In this document: in pieces, positions 18,686 through 28,738 of the stretch
Layout of the letters: each line of letters begins with the position of its first letter
Position numbering within the stretch: the first letter of the stretch is position 1
Source of the DNA: Leptospira ryugenii
Lineage (GTDB): Bacteria; Spirochaetota; Leptospiria; Leptospirales; Leptospiraceae
Assembly (NCBI RefSeq): GCF_003114855.1
Contig: NZ_BFBB01000002.1
Coordinates: 248,001-312,000 of the forward strand
Direction of reading: 5' to 3'
Length of the DNA: 64,000 bases
The notes under the pieces: model-generated
Seen by the model: the letters and a program-made list of their open reading frames with translations, nothing else
What the model was told of the DNA's origin: nothing
Database searches by the model: none
Program-made: the position numbers and the translations under genes

Positions 18686-19654
18686 ATGTCAAAGAATATT
18701 TTAGTGACTGGTGGAGCAGGTCTGATTGGTGCTCAAGTGGTTGAAGACCTAAACTCAGAGGGTATTAGCAATATCATCATATCTGACCACCTTGGTACAA
18801 GCGAAAAATGGAAAAACCTTCGGAGAAATTTCTATTTAGATTATATTGAGAAACAAGCGCTTAGAGAGAGGATTAGCAAAGACCATTCCTATTTTGATCA
18901 ATTTTCCCACATCATCCACTTAGGAGCTTGTTCTTCCACGACAGAAAAAGATGCCTCTTACCTCATTGAAAACAATTATCATTTCACAAAAGACCTAGCA
19001 CATCTAGCCGTTCACAAAAAGATTCCCTTCGTCTACGCTTCTAGCGCTGCTACGTATGGAGAAGGAGAGTTTGGATACGATGACCGATCTCCCATCCAAG
19101 AATTAAAACCGCTCAATATGTACGGTTACTCCAAACATCTATTTGATCTGTATGCAGAAAAAACGGGTCTCAAAGAATACATTACTGGCTTGAAGTATTT
19201 TAATGTCTTTGGATTTGGGGAAGCACACAAAGGAGACATGCGCAGTCTCGTATTAAAAGGTTACGAACAAATAAAGACGACTGGGAAACTTAAACTCTTT
19301 AAAAGTTATAAAAGCGAATATGCCGATGGCGAGCAGAAACGGGATTTTTTATATGCCAAGGATGCCAGTCGAATCACTCTCTATCTACTCTTCCACCAAA
19401 AGAAAGGTATCTTTAATGTTGGCCGAGGGCAGGCAGAATCCTGGAACCAATTGGCAGAGGCTCTCTTCCAAGCCATGAAAAAACCAGTCAATATAGAATA
19501 CGTCGAAATGCCAGAGTCTCTCCGCGGTAAGTACCAATACTATACCTGCGCCAACATACATAAATTGCAAGAGAGTGGCTATGCGAAAGGATTCACAAGC
19601 CTTGGCTCTGCCATTTCTGAGTATGTAACTTTGTTAGAGAGTTCTAGCGACTAA
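18686..19654 (+). CDS. hldD: ADP-L-glycero-D-manno-heptose 6-epimerase
   Basis: A 322-residue extended short-chain dehydrogenase. It has the NADP-binding GGAGLIG at 9-15, the HldD-typical segment GACSSTTEKDA that is almost invariant in the family, YASSAATYG, and the catalytic pair Tyr146-Lys150 in MYGYSK. Length is close to the E. coli enzyme (310). The reaction interconverts the C6 epimers of ADP-heptose and supplies L,D-heptose for the inner core of lipopolysaccharide in the cytoplasm. This supports an LPS-bearing outer membrane. The RBS AGGAAA precedes the ATG by about seven bases. Confidence 0.93.
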   Translation: MSKNILVTGGAGLIGAQVVEDLNSEGISNIIISDHLGTSEKWKNLRRNFYLDYIEKQALRERISKDHSYFDQFSHIIHLGACSSTTEKDASYLIENNYHFTKDLAHLAVHKKIPFVYASSAATYGEGEFGYDDRSPIQELKPLNMYGYSKHLFDLYAEKTGLKEYITGLKYFNVFGFGEAHKGDMRSLVLKGYEQIKTTGKLKLFKSYKSEYADGEQKRDFLYAKDASRITLYLLFHQKKGIFNVGRGQAESWNQLAEALFQAMKKPVNIEYVEMPESLRGKYQYYTCANIHKLQESGYAKGFTSLGSAISEYVTLLESSSD

Positions 19655-19655
19655 G

Positions 19656-19955
19656 TTACTTTTTGTACACTTTTACGATTGTATTGATCAGATCTTTGAA
19701 TTTTGGGTCTTTGAGGGAATAATAAACCTGGTTAGAGGATTTTCTTGATTCTAAGATTCCATTGTTCTTCATCTTACTTAAATGTTGGGAAGCAGCCGAC
19801 TGGCTAGTTCCTAGTAGTTCTACGAGTTGGCCAACTGACTTTTCTTCCTTTGCCAATGTATAAAGAATAAGCAGGCGCACTGGGTGCGCTATCCCTTGGA
19901 TCCCTTTGATCGCAAGTTCCAACTGTTGTTTCGTTAACTCTGTTTTGATTTTCAT
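19656..19955 (-). CDS. ArsR-family transcriptional regulator
   Basis: A 99-residue winged-helix protein: HPVRLLILYTLAKEEKSVGQL, then the recognition helix SQSAASQHLSKMKNNGIL, and the wing SSNQVYYSLKDP. This is the ArsR/SmtB fold. It contains no cysteine at all, so the classical arsenic/cadmium site (ELCVC in the recognition-helix region) is missing; it must sense something else or act constitutively. It is convergent with hldD (one base apart) and lies downstream of the FabG-like gene on the same strand. Two inverted repeats in the 140 bases upstream are candidate binding sites. Confidence 0.88.
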   Translation of the reverse strand: MKIKTELTKQQLELAIKGIQGIAHPVRLLILYTLAKEEKSVGQLVELLGTSQSAASQHLSKMKNNGILESRKSSNQVYYSLKDPKFKDLINTIVKVYKK

Positions 19956-20007
19956 CTTTCTAAGAAGTCCGTAAATATCTTATGACGAAAACTACCTGAA
20001 TTCGCAT

Positions 20008-20024
20008 ACAGATATTTTATCTGT
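20008..20024. promoter_or_regulatory. Inverted repeat upstream of arsR-type gene, candidate operator
   Basis: A perfect 7-3-7 palindrome, ACAGATA then TTT then TATCTGT, 53 bases upstream of the regulator's ATG. This is where a -35 region could lie, so autorepression is plausible. No experimental support. Confidence 0.4.
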
Positions 20025-20063
20025 TCGAAAAAAAATTTCCAAACGAGGATAAGCTTTGTTAAC

Positions 20064-20089
20064 TACCATTGTGCCGAGGCACAATGGTA
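20064..20089. repeat. Perfect 12-2-12 inverted repeat
   Basis: TACCATTGTGCC, GA, then its exact reverse complement. It lies 11 bases beyond the stop of the FabG-like gene and 109 bases upstream of the ArsR-type gene. No U-run follows on the minus strand (the transcript would continue GUUAAC), so a canonical intrinsic terminator is unlikely in that direction, although the stem could still aid termination or RNA stability. The 12-2-12 geometry is the one described for ArsR/SmtB operators, so it may be an operator. Confidence 0.55.
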
Positions 20090-20099
20090 AAAAAATTTC

Positions 20100-20867
20100 T
20101 TATATTCGGACACCACCTGAGATTTCGAGAACCACTCCCGTCACGAGATCATTTTCAATAATAAATTGAGCAGTTTGTGCAATCTCTTCAGGCTCCCCAA
20201 GCCTTCCTACAGGGATGATGGACTTCCATTTTTCCAGAGCTTCCGGATTCATATCTTTCAAAACCATCTCTGTGCCGATAAATCCAGGTGCAATCCCACT
20301 CACACGGATGCCAAACTTAGCAAGCTCTTTGGACCAAGTCACTGTCATCGCCGCAACTCCAGCCTTGGCCGCGCTATAGTTTGTTTGTCCTGAATTTCCG
20401 TGCATGGCTATCGATGCGATGGGGATGATAAGCCCGCGTTTTTGTTCAGCCATCACGGCTGCAGCTTCCCGTCCGGTTAAGAAAACGCCTGTTAGATTCA
20501 CATCGATGACAGATTGCCATTGGTCGATGCCCATTTTTCCTTTTACTTTGCCTGTTTCTTTGTCGATTCGGATGAGAAGTCCATCTCGTAAGATGCCTGC
20601 ATTTAAGATTGCGACATCCAAAGAGCCAAACTTGGATTTTACGGACTCAATCAGACGAATGCTATCTTCTTCCTTAGCAACATTCGCTACGATTCCTTGT
20701 GTTTCTATGCCTTCCTTTTGGAACGCTTCAACTGTTTCGTTCAGTTTGTCAGCTTGGATGTCCGAGAGAGTGATCTTTGCTCCGAGTTTTCCTAAGCGAT
20801 GGGCCATTGCTTTGCCCAATCCGCCAGCCGAGCCGGTGACGAGTATACTTGATCCTTTTATTTCCAT
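20100..20867 (-). CDS. Short-chain dehydrogenase, 3-oxoacyl-ACP reductase-like (FabG-like)
   Basis: A 255-residue classical short-chain dehydrogenase. It shows the NADP-binding TGSAGGLG at 11-18, NAG at 89-91, and the catalytic Ser152, Tyr164 and Lys168 (NYSAAKAG), with the C-terminal [12 protein letters not shown] typical of FabG-like enzymes. An insertion of about eight residues ([12 protein letters not shown]) after NAGILRDG distinguishes it from housekeeping FabG and is seen in some acetoacetyl-CoA or 3-hydroxyacyl reductases. It is not next to other fatty-acid synthesis genes, so a role in acyl-CoA metabolism is equally likely. Substrate is not determinable here. Confidence 0.85.
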   Translation of the reverse strand: MEIKGSSILVTGSAGGLGKAMAHRLGKLGAKITLSDIQADKLNETVEAFQKEGIETQGIVANVAKEEDSIRLIESVKSKFGSLDVAILNAGILRDGLLIRIDKETGKVKGKMGIDQWQSVIDVNLTGVFLTGREAAAVMAEQKRGLIIPIASIAMHGNSGQTNYSAAKAGVAAMTVTWSKELAKFGIRVSGIAPGFIGTEMVLKDMNPEALEKWKSIIPVGRLGEPEEIAQTAQFIIENDLVTGVVLEISGGVRI

Positions 20868-20914
20868 ACCACCAAATTGATTGGGAATAGGGGACTGTCT
20901 AGGAAAAAGAGGCT

Positions 20915-21610
20915 TTAGTTTAGTTCGGCAACTTCACCGCTACGAATGGATACATAAGATTCAGTAAAGGGTATCTCCACCCGAGCCACCGTACGATCTG
21001 CATGGGTAATGATGCGAAAGAGATTTGGGTCTATGCCTTCGTTTTTCATTAGGATCATAATGAGAGCTATCCCTAATCCAGCTCCTTCGGTGTTGTCCAT
21101 ATTGTCCATATAGAACTCAGCGATGTCATTATAACCCATAGACTTCTTCATTTTTTCTCGCATCCGGATTTCTTCCGTTTTGATGACAGGCGTATTGTTG
21201 GTCACTTCTACCATCATTCCATCCTTACAATAATGGAATTTGAGTTGCACAAAGACTCCTCGGGCAAGGCATCGACGGCCATATTCTTCCGCCATCTTTT
21301 CAGAGAATTTTTTGGAATACTCTTTGATCCCTTTATCATAATCCTCAGCGTTCATAATGTCTAAGCCTTCATCTTCAAAAAACACCCTTTTTTGGTTGGC
21401 TTTGATTCCATTGATGGTGAGTTCTTTGGAAATGGTATAAAGCATTTCAACAAAGCGTTGGTTCTCATGGGAATTGAGGATTTCGGTGATCAATCCTAAA
21501 ACATACTGCTCCAATTGGCGGTTCATCCGAGAGGAACGAACCACAATTTTTGATTGGGAGCGAACGAGTTCAGGAATGTTCGCCTCGAGTTCTTGAAAGG
21601 GTTTTGCCAC
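20915..21610 (-). CDS. Solitary histidine-kinase-like ATPase domain protein
   Basis: A 231-residue soluble protein with GHKL-type ATP-binding motifs but no dimerisation/phosphoacceptor domain. I read [11 protein letters not shown] (Asn67, N box), VEVTNNTP in the place of the G1 box, and [15 protein letters not shown] (Gly176/178/180, G2 box). This is the architecture of anti-sigma-factor kinases or ATP-binding regulators rather than of sensor kinases. It starts about 200 bases upstream of, and divergent from, the tRNA-secE-rpoBC operon. I recognise it only as a conserved hypothetical type; a switch role with PP2C phosphatases is a guess. Confidence 0.7.
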   Translation of the reverse strand: MAKPFQELEANIPELVRSQSKIVVRSSRMNRQLEQYVLGLITEILNSHENQRFVEMLYTISKELTINGIKANQKRVFFEDEGLDIMNAEDYDKGIKEYSKKFSEKMAEEYGRRCLARGVFVQLKFHYCKDGMMVEVTNNTPVIKTEEIRMREKMKKSMGYNDIAEFYMDNMDNTEGAGLGIALIMILMKNEGIDPNLFRIITHADRTVARVEIPFTESYVSIRSGEVAELN

Positions 21611-21727
21611 GGGTGTATCTCTCTTCCTTTACATTATCGAAAAACGAGCTTCGGAAAATGAATCCTAGCAGAAAATCATCAAAAATCTCTAATTTTTTCC
21701 AATTTCAGGAAACAAACTCATTTTCCA

Positions 21728-21757
21728 TTGACCAAACAGGCCTATAAAAAATAGTGT
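21728..21757 (+). promoter_or_regulatory. Candidate promoter of the tRNA-secE-rpoBC operon
   Basis: TTGACC (five of six to TTGACA) is followed 18 bases later by TAGTGT, a weak -10. Transcription would begin about 45 bases before tRNA-Thr. The position, between a divergent gene and the first tRNA, is right; the -10 is the uncertain part. Confidence 0.4.
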
Positions 21758-21810
21758 AAAAAACCTAGCCCTGCTTAGAGGCCCGTGCTTAGCGTGGGAG
21801 AGGAAGAAAT

Positions 21811-21882
<72 letters not shown>

Positions 21883-21887
21883 TGCTT

Positions 21888-21958
<71 letters not shown>

Positions 21959-22008
21959 CCAGGACTACAATAGAAATTACCAAGTTTGAGTAGAAATTAG
22001 GACATCGA

Positions 22009-22197
22009 ATGAAGGCGACAAGTTTTATACAAGAGTGCAAAGCTGAACTCGAAAAGGTTCATTGGCCTACCCGTCAAGAGGTGGTCAGTTCTACTATGGT
22101 TGTCCTTGTAACGGTAGTTATTTTTTCTGTTTTTCTTTCCGTATCCGACTTTCTTTTTTTGAAGTTGCTCAAATGGTTTTGGGCTTTGGGTGCGTAA
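22009..22197 (+). CDS. secE: Preprotein translocase subunit SecE
   Basis: A 62-residue short-type SecE with one transmembrane helix (about residues 28-50). The amphipathic N-terminal helix has [17 protein letters not shown], containing the conserved W-P-x-R-x-E signature that packs on SecY. It stabilises the SecYEG channel in the inner membrane. Its position between tRNA-Trp and nusG is the classic one; secY lies 24 kb further in this window. Confidence 0.95.
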   Translation: MKATSFIQECKAELEKVHWPTRQEVVSSTMVVLVTVVIFSVFLSVSDFLFLKLLKWFWALGA

Positions 22198-22215
22198 GAG
22201 ATAGGTCCAAACAAA

Positions 22216-22770
22216 ATGAGCGATTCTACTGAAAAAAAATGGTATGTCCTTCAGACCTATTCGGGTCATGAGAATAAGGTCAAGACCAACATTGAAAAAA
22301 TGGTTCAGCAACAAAAACTAGAGGAGCAGGTCTTCTCCGTTAAGATTCCATCCATGGAAGTTGCTGAAATGAAAAACGGTAAGAAAAAAGTTACCAAGAA
22401 GAAGCTCATGCCTGGTTACGTATTGGTAGAAATGAATATGAGCGATGAGCTCCGATTCAAAATCCAAAACCTCCCTTCTGTATCTACATTTGTAGGGGCA
22501 CAAGGAAAAGGACCAGAGCCACTCTCACTCGATGAGATCAAAAACCTATTCTCTGACGTAGGGGATGTGGAATCAGAAGAAGTTTCTAGGCCGAGATTCC
22601 TCTTTAAAGTAGGGGAAACATTGAAGATTATTGATGGTCCGTTTGCGAATTTTAGCGGTTTAGTAGACGAGATTTTCCCCGATAAGGGTCGTTTGCGGGT
22701 ACGAGTCGAAATTTTCGGTCGTTCCACACCTGTTGAGTTAGATTATCTCCAGGTAAAATCAGAACAGTAA
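22216..22770 (+). CDS. nusG: Transcription termination/antitermination protein NusG
   Basis: A 184-residue NusG. The N-terminal NGN domain begins KKWYVLQTYSGHE and includes KLMPGYVLVEM; the C-terminal KOW domain has IDGPFANFSGLVDEI and GRSTPVELDY. NusG binds the RNA polymerase clamp to raise processivity and its KOW domain contacts Rho or ribosomal S10. No species-specific insertion is visible, unlike the long domain II of some NusG proteins. The gene is 18 bases after secE and precedes rplK, as in most bacteria. Confidence 0.97.
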   Translation: MSDSTEKKWYVLQTYSGHENKVKTNIEKMVQQQKLEEQVFSVKIPSMEVAEMKNGKKKVTKKKLMPGYVLVEMNMSDELRFKIQNLPSVSTFVGAQGKGPEPLSLDEIKNLFSDVGDVESEEVSRPRFLFKVGETLKIIDGPFANFSGLVDEIFPDKGRLRVRVEIFGRSTPVELDYLQVKSEQ

Positions 22771-22802
22771 TAGATCGAATTGAGATAAAGGATTTTTAAT
22801 TT

Positions 22803-23231
22803 ATGGCTGCAAAGAAAGTAGTTAAACAGATCAAACTCCAAGTGGAAGCAGGGAAGGCAAATCCGGCTCCTCCTGTTGGTCCTGCCTTAGGACAAGCGGG
22901 TTTGAACATTATGGAATTCTGTAAACAGTTCAATGAAAGGACCAAAACACAGATCGGGATGAAACTCCCTGTTGTGATCACCGTTTACTCGGACAGAAGT
23001 TTTACATTCATTACCAAGTCACCTCCAGCGGCGCTTCTCGTACTCAAGGCCTTGGGCATAACTTCTGGTTCGGCAACGCCTCACGTAACAAAGGTTGGTA
23101 CGATCAAAAGATCCCAACTAGAAGAAATCGCAAAGACAAAAATGGAAGACCTAAATGCGAACGACCTCGATGCAGCGGTGAAGATCATCGCTGGTACTTG
23201 TCGCTCTATGGGTGTGAACGTAGAATTATAA
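22803..23231 (+). CDS. rplK: 50S ribosomal protein L11
   Basis: A 142-residue L11 starting [21 protein letters not shown], with the invariant [16 protein letters not shown] and C-terminal GTCRSMGV. L11 binds the GTPase-associated region of 23S rRNA with L10, and its N-terminal domain is involved in factor binding and the stringent response. Length equals that of E. coli. It lies between nusG and rplA in the standard order; translation start follows AAAGGA by about ten bases. Confidence 0.97.
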   Translation: MAAKKVVKQIKLQVEAGKANPAPPVGPALGQAGLNIMEFCKQFNERTKTQIGMKLPVVITVYSDRSFTFITKSPPAALLVLKALGITSGSATPHVTKVGTIKRSQLEEIAKTKMEDLNANDLDAAVKIIAGTCRSMGVNVEL

Positions 23232-23252
23232 TAAGGTAGCCTGGAATCACGT

Positions 23253-23945
23253 ATGAAACGCGGAAAAAAATACATCCAACTAAAAGAGAAAGTGGATCGC
23301 ACAAAGGCCTATCCTTTGGCGGAAGCAGTCGGTTTAGCCAAAGCAACTTCTTATACGAAATTTGACGGCACTTTGGAGATTTCGACAAAAATCAATTATA
23401 AGTCCTTACAAAACGTGAGGGGCACAATTTCTCTCCCACACGGAACAGGAAAGACAATCAAGGTTTTAGTGTTTTGCAAAGGGGATAAACAAAACGAAGC
23501 AAAAGCTGCAGGCGCAGACTTTGTGGGTGATATGGATCTCATTGAAAAAGTTGCTGGTGGATGGACTGATTTTGATGCCTGTGTGGCAACTCCTGATATG
23601 ATGAAAGAAGTGGGTAAACTTGGACCCGTCCTTGGAAGAAAAGGACTCATGCCAAAACCAAAGGCCGGCACTGTCACTACAGACGTTTCCAAAGCTGTGA
23701 AAGAACTCAAGGCTGGTCGGATCGAATACAGACCTGACAAAGGTGGAGTTGTACATTTGGGTGTGGGCAAGGTTTCCTTTTCTGATGACAAATTACAAGA
23801 AAACATCAACGCTGTCGTAGCTGCTTTGATGAAAGACAAACCTTCCGATGCAAAAGGCGAGTACCTTCGTTCCTTTGCTATCTCCGCTACAATGGGAGTT
23901 GGCGTGAAGGTTGACGTAAAAGAATTAGTGAACGCAAATATTTAA
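23253..23945 (+). CDS. rplA: 50S ribosomal protein L1
   Basis: A 230-residue L1. It begins KRGKKYIQLKEKVD and contains the diagnostic GPVLGRKGLMPKPKAGTV and later KGEYLRSFAISATMGVGVKV. L1 forms the mobile stalk at the E site of the 50S subunit. In many bacteria it also represses translation of the rplKA message; I see no obvious L1-like mimic site in the short leader, but did not fold it. Confidence 0.97.
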   Translation: MKRGKKYIQLKEKVDRTKAYPLAEAVGLAKATSYTKFDGTLEISTKINYKSLQNVRGTISLPHGTGKTIKVLVFCKGDKQNEAKAAGADFVGDMDLIEKVAGGWTDFDACVATPDMMKEVGKLGPVLGRKGLMPKPKAGTVTTDVSKAVKELKAGRIEYRPDKGGVVHLGVGKVSFSDDKLQENINAVVAALMKDKPSDAKGEYLRSFAISATMGVGVKVDVKELVNANI

Positions 23946-23955
23946 TAGGTAAACC

Positions 23956-24486
23956 ATGGCGAACGCAAGTAAGATAGAAGCAGTAGCAGAATTAAAGGCA
24001 AAGTTAGAAGCGAAACCTAATTTTATTTTGGCCTCTTACAGTGGTTTGACGGTAGAAGATATCACAAACCTACGTGCAAAACTTCGTAAAGAAGGTTCTA
24101 GTTTGAAAGTGATCAAAAACAATCTGTTTTTGAGAGCTTTGAAAGAGTCCAACGAACACAAAGACAAAAGTATTGATTTCGGTGATGCATACAAGGGTCC
24201 TTTGGCAGCAATCTTTTCTGATGAAGGATTACCGGCTGTAGCAAAAGTATGCAAAGACTTCGCCAAAGACAAAAAAGAGTTAGATGTAAAGTCTGGCTTT
24301 TTTGATGGCCAAGTATTAGACAAAAAAGGGGTAGAGTCCATTGCAGGCCTACCAAGCAAACAAGAGTTACTTGCACAAGTGGCTCGTGGCATAAACGCAC
24401 CAAGCACACAAATCGCCTCCGGTATCAACCAGGTGATCGCAAGCTTGGCTCGCGGAATTAAAGCCATCGGTGAGAAAAACGGATAA
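23956..24486 (+). CDS. rplJ: 50S ribosomal protein L10
   Basis: A 176-residue L10. The N-terminal RNA-binding domain has [23 protein letters not shown] and LKVIKNNL; the C-terminal helix that binds L7/L12 dimers ends the protein ([18 protein letters not shown]). L10 anchors the L12 stalk, which recruits translational GTPases. Only ten bases separate it from rplA, so the long L10 leader known from E. coli is not present here. Confidence 0.96.
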   Translation: MANASKIEAVAELKAKLEAKPNFILASYSGLTVEDITNLRAKLRKEGSSLKVIKNNLFLRALKESNEHKDKSIDFGDAYKGPLAAIFSDEGLPAVAKVCKDFAKDKKELDVKSGFFDGQVLDKKGVESIAGLPSKQELLAQVARGINAPSTQIASGINQVIASLARGIKAIGEKNG

Positions 24487-24528
24487 ATTAAACTAGAAAT
24501 ATTAGTTATTAGAGTAAGGAGAATATAG

Positions 24529-24912
24529 ATGTCAGTTGATGCGCTATTAGAACAAATTGGTAATCTAACACTCGTTCAGGCTTCTGAACTTGTGAAAAAG
24601 ATGGAAGACAAATTCGGGATTTCTGCAGCTGCACCAGTGGCTGTTGCGGCAGTAGCAGCAGGTGGTGGCGGAGCAGCTGCCAGCGAAGAACCAGCTACTT
24701 TCAATGTAATCTTGAAAGCACATGGGGACAAAAAGATCGACGTAATCAAATTGGTTCGTGAGATCACAGGTCTCGGTTTAGCAGATGCTAAAACTCTTGT
24801 TGAGGCTGGCGGTAAGTCAGTGAAAGACGGAGTTTCGAAAGACGAAGCTGCTGATATCAAGAAAAAACTCGAAGGTGCTGGGGCTCAAGTAGAAGTTGCT
24901 GCTGCCGGTTAA
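24529..24912 (+). CDS. rplL: 50S ribosomal protein L7/L12
   Basis: A 127-residue L12: N-terminal dimerisation helices ([20 protein letters not shown]), an Ala/Gly-rich hinge at about 38-55, and the C-terminal factor-binding domain with [20 protein letters not shown]. Multiple copies bind L10 and recruit EF-Tu and EF-G. A strong AAGGAG precedes the ATG, in keeping with the need for several copies per ribosome. A hairpin lies between this gene and rpoB. Confidence 0.97.
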   Translation: MSVDALLEQIGNLTLVQASELVKKMEDKFGISAAAPVAVAAVAAGGGGAAASEEPATFNVILKAHGDKKIDVIKLVREITGLGLADAKTLVEAGGKSVKDGVSKDEAADIKKKLEGAGAQVEVAAAG

Positions 24913-24952
24913 TCACCAGCTCGCAGGATTTTTATCCCCTATCTTTTCAATC

Positions 24953-24998
24953 ATAGAGGCAGGGAGGCCGAAGGCGTCCCCACCTCTATTTGTTATTT
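24953..24998 (+). terminator. rplL-rpoB intergenic hairpin, probable attenuator
   Basis: ATAGAGG (24953-24959) pairs with CCTCTAT (24983-24989), enclosing GGGA/TCCC and a GCC-GAA-GGC tip. The tract after it, TTGTTATTTAT, is T-rich but broken, so partial termination is expected. In E. coli an attenuator in the same gap makes more ribosomal protein than polymerase mRNA. Confidence 0.6.
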
Positions 24999-25040
24999 AT
25001 ACGATCATTCATCATTTGTTTTATCTAGGGAGAGTGTCTC

Positions 25041-28000
25041 ATGAATACCCGGATGCAATCTAGAAAGCGGGTAAATTTCGGTAAAATTACCGACCTCAAT
25101 TTACTTCCTAACCTCATCTATGTGCAAAAAAAGTCGTTCGATTGGTTCTTACAAGCGGATGTAAAAGATCCGACCAAACGAGCTAACCAAGGTCTGGAAG
25201 CTGTGTTCCGCGAGTCCTTTCCCATCGAAAGCCCGAACAACGACATGGTCATGGAATATGGCCATTATCTTTTGGGTGAGCCGAAACGAAACCCACAAGA
25301 ATGTAAGGACACTGATTCTTCCTTTGCTGTTCCCTTGAAGGCTGTGATCCGCCTAATCATTAAAGATACGGGTGAGATTCGCGAGCAGGTCGTTTATATG
25401 GGAGACCTTCCCATTATGACTGACCATGGTACTTTTGTGATCAATGGCGCCGAACGTGTAGTTGTAAGCCAGTTACACAGATCACCAGGTATTTTCTTCT
25501 CTTATGACCAAATCAGAGATACCTTTTCTGCCCGTGTCATTCCTTACCGAGGATCTTGGTTAGAGTTTGAAATGGACAATAAAGGGATCCTTGTTGCCAA
25601 GATCGACCGTAAGAAAAAGTTCCCAGCTACTCTTCTAGTTAAATCAATGGGCATGGGTACAAATGAAGAAGTACTTCGTTTGTTCTATGGCTCAACTCGA
25701 ATGAAAATTGCTGGTGCAGGTCCAAAGGAGTTAAAAAGACTCATTGGCCGAAGAACCATAGCAGATATCATTAACATGGAAACCGGCGAAGTTATGTTAG
25801 ATGCTGGTTCCAAGATCAATGAGGACAATATATCCATTCTCCGTGAAATGAAGGTAAAGGAAGTGGATGTGATCGAATTTCCGAAAGGAAAAGACAACCC
25901 TGTACTCATCAATTGTTTGGAAAAAGATGGGGTAAACGATTACGAAGACGCAATCAAAAAGTTCCATACCATCATGCGCCCAGGTGAGCCTTCCACTATC
26001 GAAAATGCGGAAGCTGAACTTAAGAGATTGTTCTTTTCTCCAAAAACATTTGATTTAGGTGTCGTTGGTCGCTATAAGATCAATAGCAAATTTGAATTCA
26101 ATAATCCAAAGGATTTCAATAAGGCAGATGAGCGTGTTCTTCGTAAGGAAGACATCATTGAAACCGTTCGCTACCTTGTGATGTTGATGTCTGAGGCTGA
26201 AAACTATTACCCAGATGATATTGACCACTTGGGCAATAGAAGGATTCGTTCTGTAGGTGAACTCGTCGCCAACCAATTAAAACTTGGATTCTCTAGAGTG
26301 GAACGTGTCATCAAAGAAAGGATGACAGTACAAGAGCCAGAACAGCAAACGCCTCAACTTTTGATTTCCATAAAACCGATCACGGCAGTGATCAATGAGT
26401 TTTTTGGAAGTTCTCAATTGTCGCAGTTTATGGACCAAACCAACCCGCTCGCGGAACTTACCCACAAGCGTAGGTTAAATGCACTTGGTCCAGGGGGACT
26501 TTCCCGTGACCGTGCTGGTATGGAAGTCCGGGACGTACACTATTCGCATTATGGAAGGATGTGTCCGATTGAGACACCAGAAGGACCAAACATTGGTTTG
26601 ATTCTCTCCATGTCTAGTTTTGCTAGGGTAAATGACTTTGGTTTCTTGGAAACTCCTTACCGAGTTGTAAAGAGTGGAAAGGCAACGAAACAAGTAGAAT
26701 ATCTAACCGCTGACAAGGAAGAATACCACTATATGGCGCAAGCTTCCTCGGCTGTGGATGATAGAGGAGAATTTCAATCCAAACTCCTATCCACAAGACA
26801 CAGAGGTGACTTCCCGTTTAGAAGCCCAAGCGAAATCCAGTACATGGATCTCACTCCCTTGCAGGTTGTATCGGTTTCAACTGCTCTCATTCCCTTTCTA
26901 GAACATGATGACGCGAACCGCGCACTCATGGGTTCGAACATGCAGAGACAGGCTGTACCTTTGCTCACCGACGAAGCTCCTTTTGTAGGAACAGGTATGG
27001 AAGCGCGCGCTGCATATGATGCCGGTGTTTGCATCGTTGCCAAAAAAGATGGAGTTGTCACGAAGGTAGATGCTTCCGGCATCTGGGTAAAAGAGGATGC
27101 TTCAAAAGAAGTAGTCCATTACCCGCTCATCAAGTTCAAAAAGACAAACCAAGGCACTTGCTTCAACCAAAAGCCAAATGTAGGAATGTTGCATTCCTAT
27201 TCAGCAGGAAAGGTAAGCAAAGTTTCCAAAGAAAAAATAGAAATTACCAAACCGGACGGGGATAAAGAGATCCACGAATTGATTGCCTCTGATGAGGTGC
27301 AATTTGTCCCGCTCGTAAAAGAAGGGCAAGAAATCCCATTAGGGTATGGCATTGCTGGACAGTTAGTAAAAGGTGAAAAGATCGGTGATTTTGGAGCGAT
27401 TCTCCAAAAAGGAACTGTTCTTGCAAATGGACCTTCGACTGATTCTGGTTATCTTGCCCTAGGCAAAAACGTCCTCGTTGCATTTATGCCTTGGGAAGGA
27501 TACAACTTTGAAGATGCGATTTTGATCTCAGAAAGGATCATCAAAGAGGATGTATTCTCTTCAATTCACATCGAAGAATTTGAAATCCAAGCAAGAGAAA
27601 CAAAACTCGGCCAGGAACAAATCACAAGAGACATACCGAATCTCTCTGACAAAGCTTTCCGTGATTTAGACGAAACAGGAGTGATCCGCATTGGAGCGGA
27701 AGTAAAACCAGGTGATATCCTGGTTGGTATGGTAACTCCGAAAGGAGAGACAGACCTGACTCCTGAATATAAACTCTTACATTCGATCTTTGGTGAAAAA
27801 GCCAAAGAGGTAAGGGATTCTTCCCTCAGAATGCCAAATGGCTTTGAGGGTACTGTCATCGATATCAAACGATTCTCAAGAGAATCTGGTGATGAATTGG
27901 CAGCCGGTGTCGAAGAGATGGTCAAGGTATATGTTGCCCGTAAGAGAAAGCTTCTTGTCGGAGATAAAATGGCAGGACGGCACGGAAACAAGGGTGTTGT

Positions 28001-28727
28001 CGCAAGGATCATGGCCCAAGAAGATATGCCTTATATGGAAGATGGAACACCATTGGATATCGTACTCAACCCATTAGGCGTTCCTTCTCGTATGAACTTA
28101 GGCCAGATATTTGAAACCCAGTTAGGTTTTGCCGCTAAAAAATTAGGATTAAACTTTGAGACACCAGTGTTTGATGGTGCCAGCGAAGACGATGTCCAAG
28201 ATTTCTGCAAACAAGCAGGCCTTCCGGGAAACAGTAAGTTTAAACTCTACGACGGTAGAACAGGCGAGAGTTTTATAAACCCAGTTTTCTGTGGCTATAT
28301 CTATATGCTTAAATTGGCGCACTTGGTGGACGATAAAATCCACGCTAGGTCAACTGGTCCTTACTCACTTGTCACCCAGCAGCCGCTTGGTGGAAAGGCG
28401 CAATTTGGTGGGCAAAGACTTGGAGAGATGGAAGTTTGGGCTCTGGAAGCTTACGGTGCTTCTCATACTCTGCAAGAATTACTCACCATCAAGTCAGATG
28501 ACATGTTAGGTCGTGCTCGTATCTACGAGGCTATCGTAAAAGGAATTCACTCGATCAAACCAGGTATCCCAGAATCCTTCAACGTTCTTGTTCAAGAATT
28601 GCGAGGTTTGGCTCTGGATATCATCATCAAAGACTCTGAAGGAATGGAAGTGGATATTTCAGATTACGAAGATGAATTCTCAAAAAACAAAAAGAAAATC
28701 AAATTTGAGACCATCGAAAACGCGTAA
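25041..28727 (+). CDS. rpoB: DNA-directed RNA polymerase subunit beta
   Basis: A 1228-residue beta subunit with all expected blocks: the rifampicin region [71 protein letters not shown], and the C-terminal [19 protein letters not shown]. It is shorter than the E. coli subunit (1342) because lineage-specific insertions are absent. Asn480 stands where E. coli has Ser531, a position that commonly mutates in rifampicin resistance. It catalyses RNA synthesis with beta prime. rpoC follows 11 bases later with AAAGGA before its ATG. Confidence 0.98.
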   Translation: MNTRMQSRKRVNFGKITDLNLLPNLIYVQKKSFDWFLQADVKDPTKRANQGLEAVFRESFPIESPNNDMVMEYGHYLLGEPKRNPQECKDTDSSFAVPLKAVIRLIIKDTGEIREQVVYMGDLPIMTDHGTFVINGAERVVVSQLHRSPGIFFSYDQIRDTFSARVIPYRGSWLEFEMDNKGILVAKIDRKKKFPATLLVKSMGMGTNEEVLRLFYGSTRMKIAGAGPKELKRLIGRRTIADIINMETGEVMLDAGSKINEDNISILREMKVKEVDVIEFPKGKDNPVLINCLEKDGVNDYEDAIKKFHTIMRPGEPSTIENAEAELKRLFFSPKTFDLGVVGRYKINSKFEFNNPKDFNKADERVLRKEDIIETVRYLVMLMSEAENYYPDDIDHLGNRRIRSVGELVANQLKLGFSRVERVIKERMTVQEPEQQTPQLLISIKPITAVINEFFGSSQLSQFMDQTNPLAELTHKRRLNALGPGGLSRDRAGMEVRDVHYSHYGRMCPIETPEGPNIGLILSMSSFARVNDFGFLETPYRVVKSGKATKQVEYLTADKEEYHYMAQASSAVDDRGEFQSKLLSTRHRGDFPFRSPSEIQYMDLTPLQVVSVSTALIPFLEHDDANRALMGSNMQRQAVPLLTDEAPFVGTGMEARAAYDAGVCIVAKKDGVVTKVDASGIWVKEDASKEVVHYPLIKFKKTNQGTCFNQKPNVGMLHSYSAGKVSKVSKEKIEITKPDGDKEIHELIASDEVQFVPLVKEGQEIPLGYGIAGQLVKGEKIGDFGAILQKGTVLANGPSTDSGYLALGKNVLVAFMPWEGYNFEDAILISERIIKEDVFSSIHIEEFEIQARETKLGQEQITRDIPNLSDKAFRDLDETGVIRIGAEVKPGDILVGMVTPKGETDLTPEYKLLHSIFGEKAKEVRDSSLRMPNGFEGTVIDIKRFSRESGDELAAGVEEMVKVYVARKRKLLVGDKMAGRHGNKGVVARIMAQEDMPYMEDGTPLDIVLNPLGVPSRMNLGQIFETQLGFAAKKLGLNFETPVFDGASEDDVQDFCKQAGLPGNSKFKLYDGRTGESFINPVFCGYIYMLKLAHLVDDKIHARSTGPYSLVTQQPLGGKAQFGGQRLGEMEVWALEAYGASHTLQELLTIKSDDMLGRARIYEAIVKGIHSIKPGIPESFNVLVQELRGLALDIIIKDSEGMEVDISDYEDEFSKNKKKIKFETIENA

Positions 28728-28738
28728 AGGAATCGGTT

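Noticed and set aside
24953..24998. Full-strength terminator between rplL and rpoB
   Set aside because: The T tract is interrupted (TTGTTATTTAT) and rpoB must be transcribed from upstream, so it is called an attenuator instead.
27566..28012. 148-residue minus-strand frame within rpoB
   Set aside because: Antisense shadow of a strongly conserved coding region; no independent signal.
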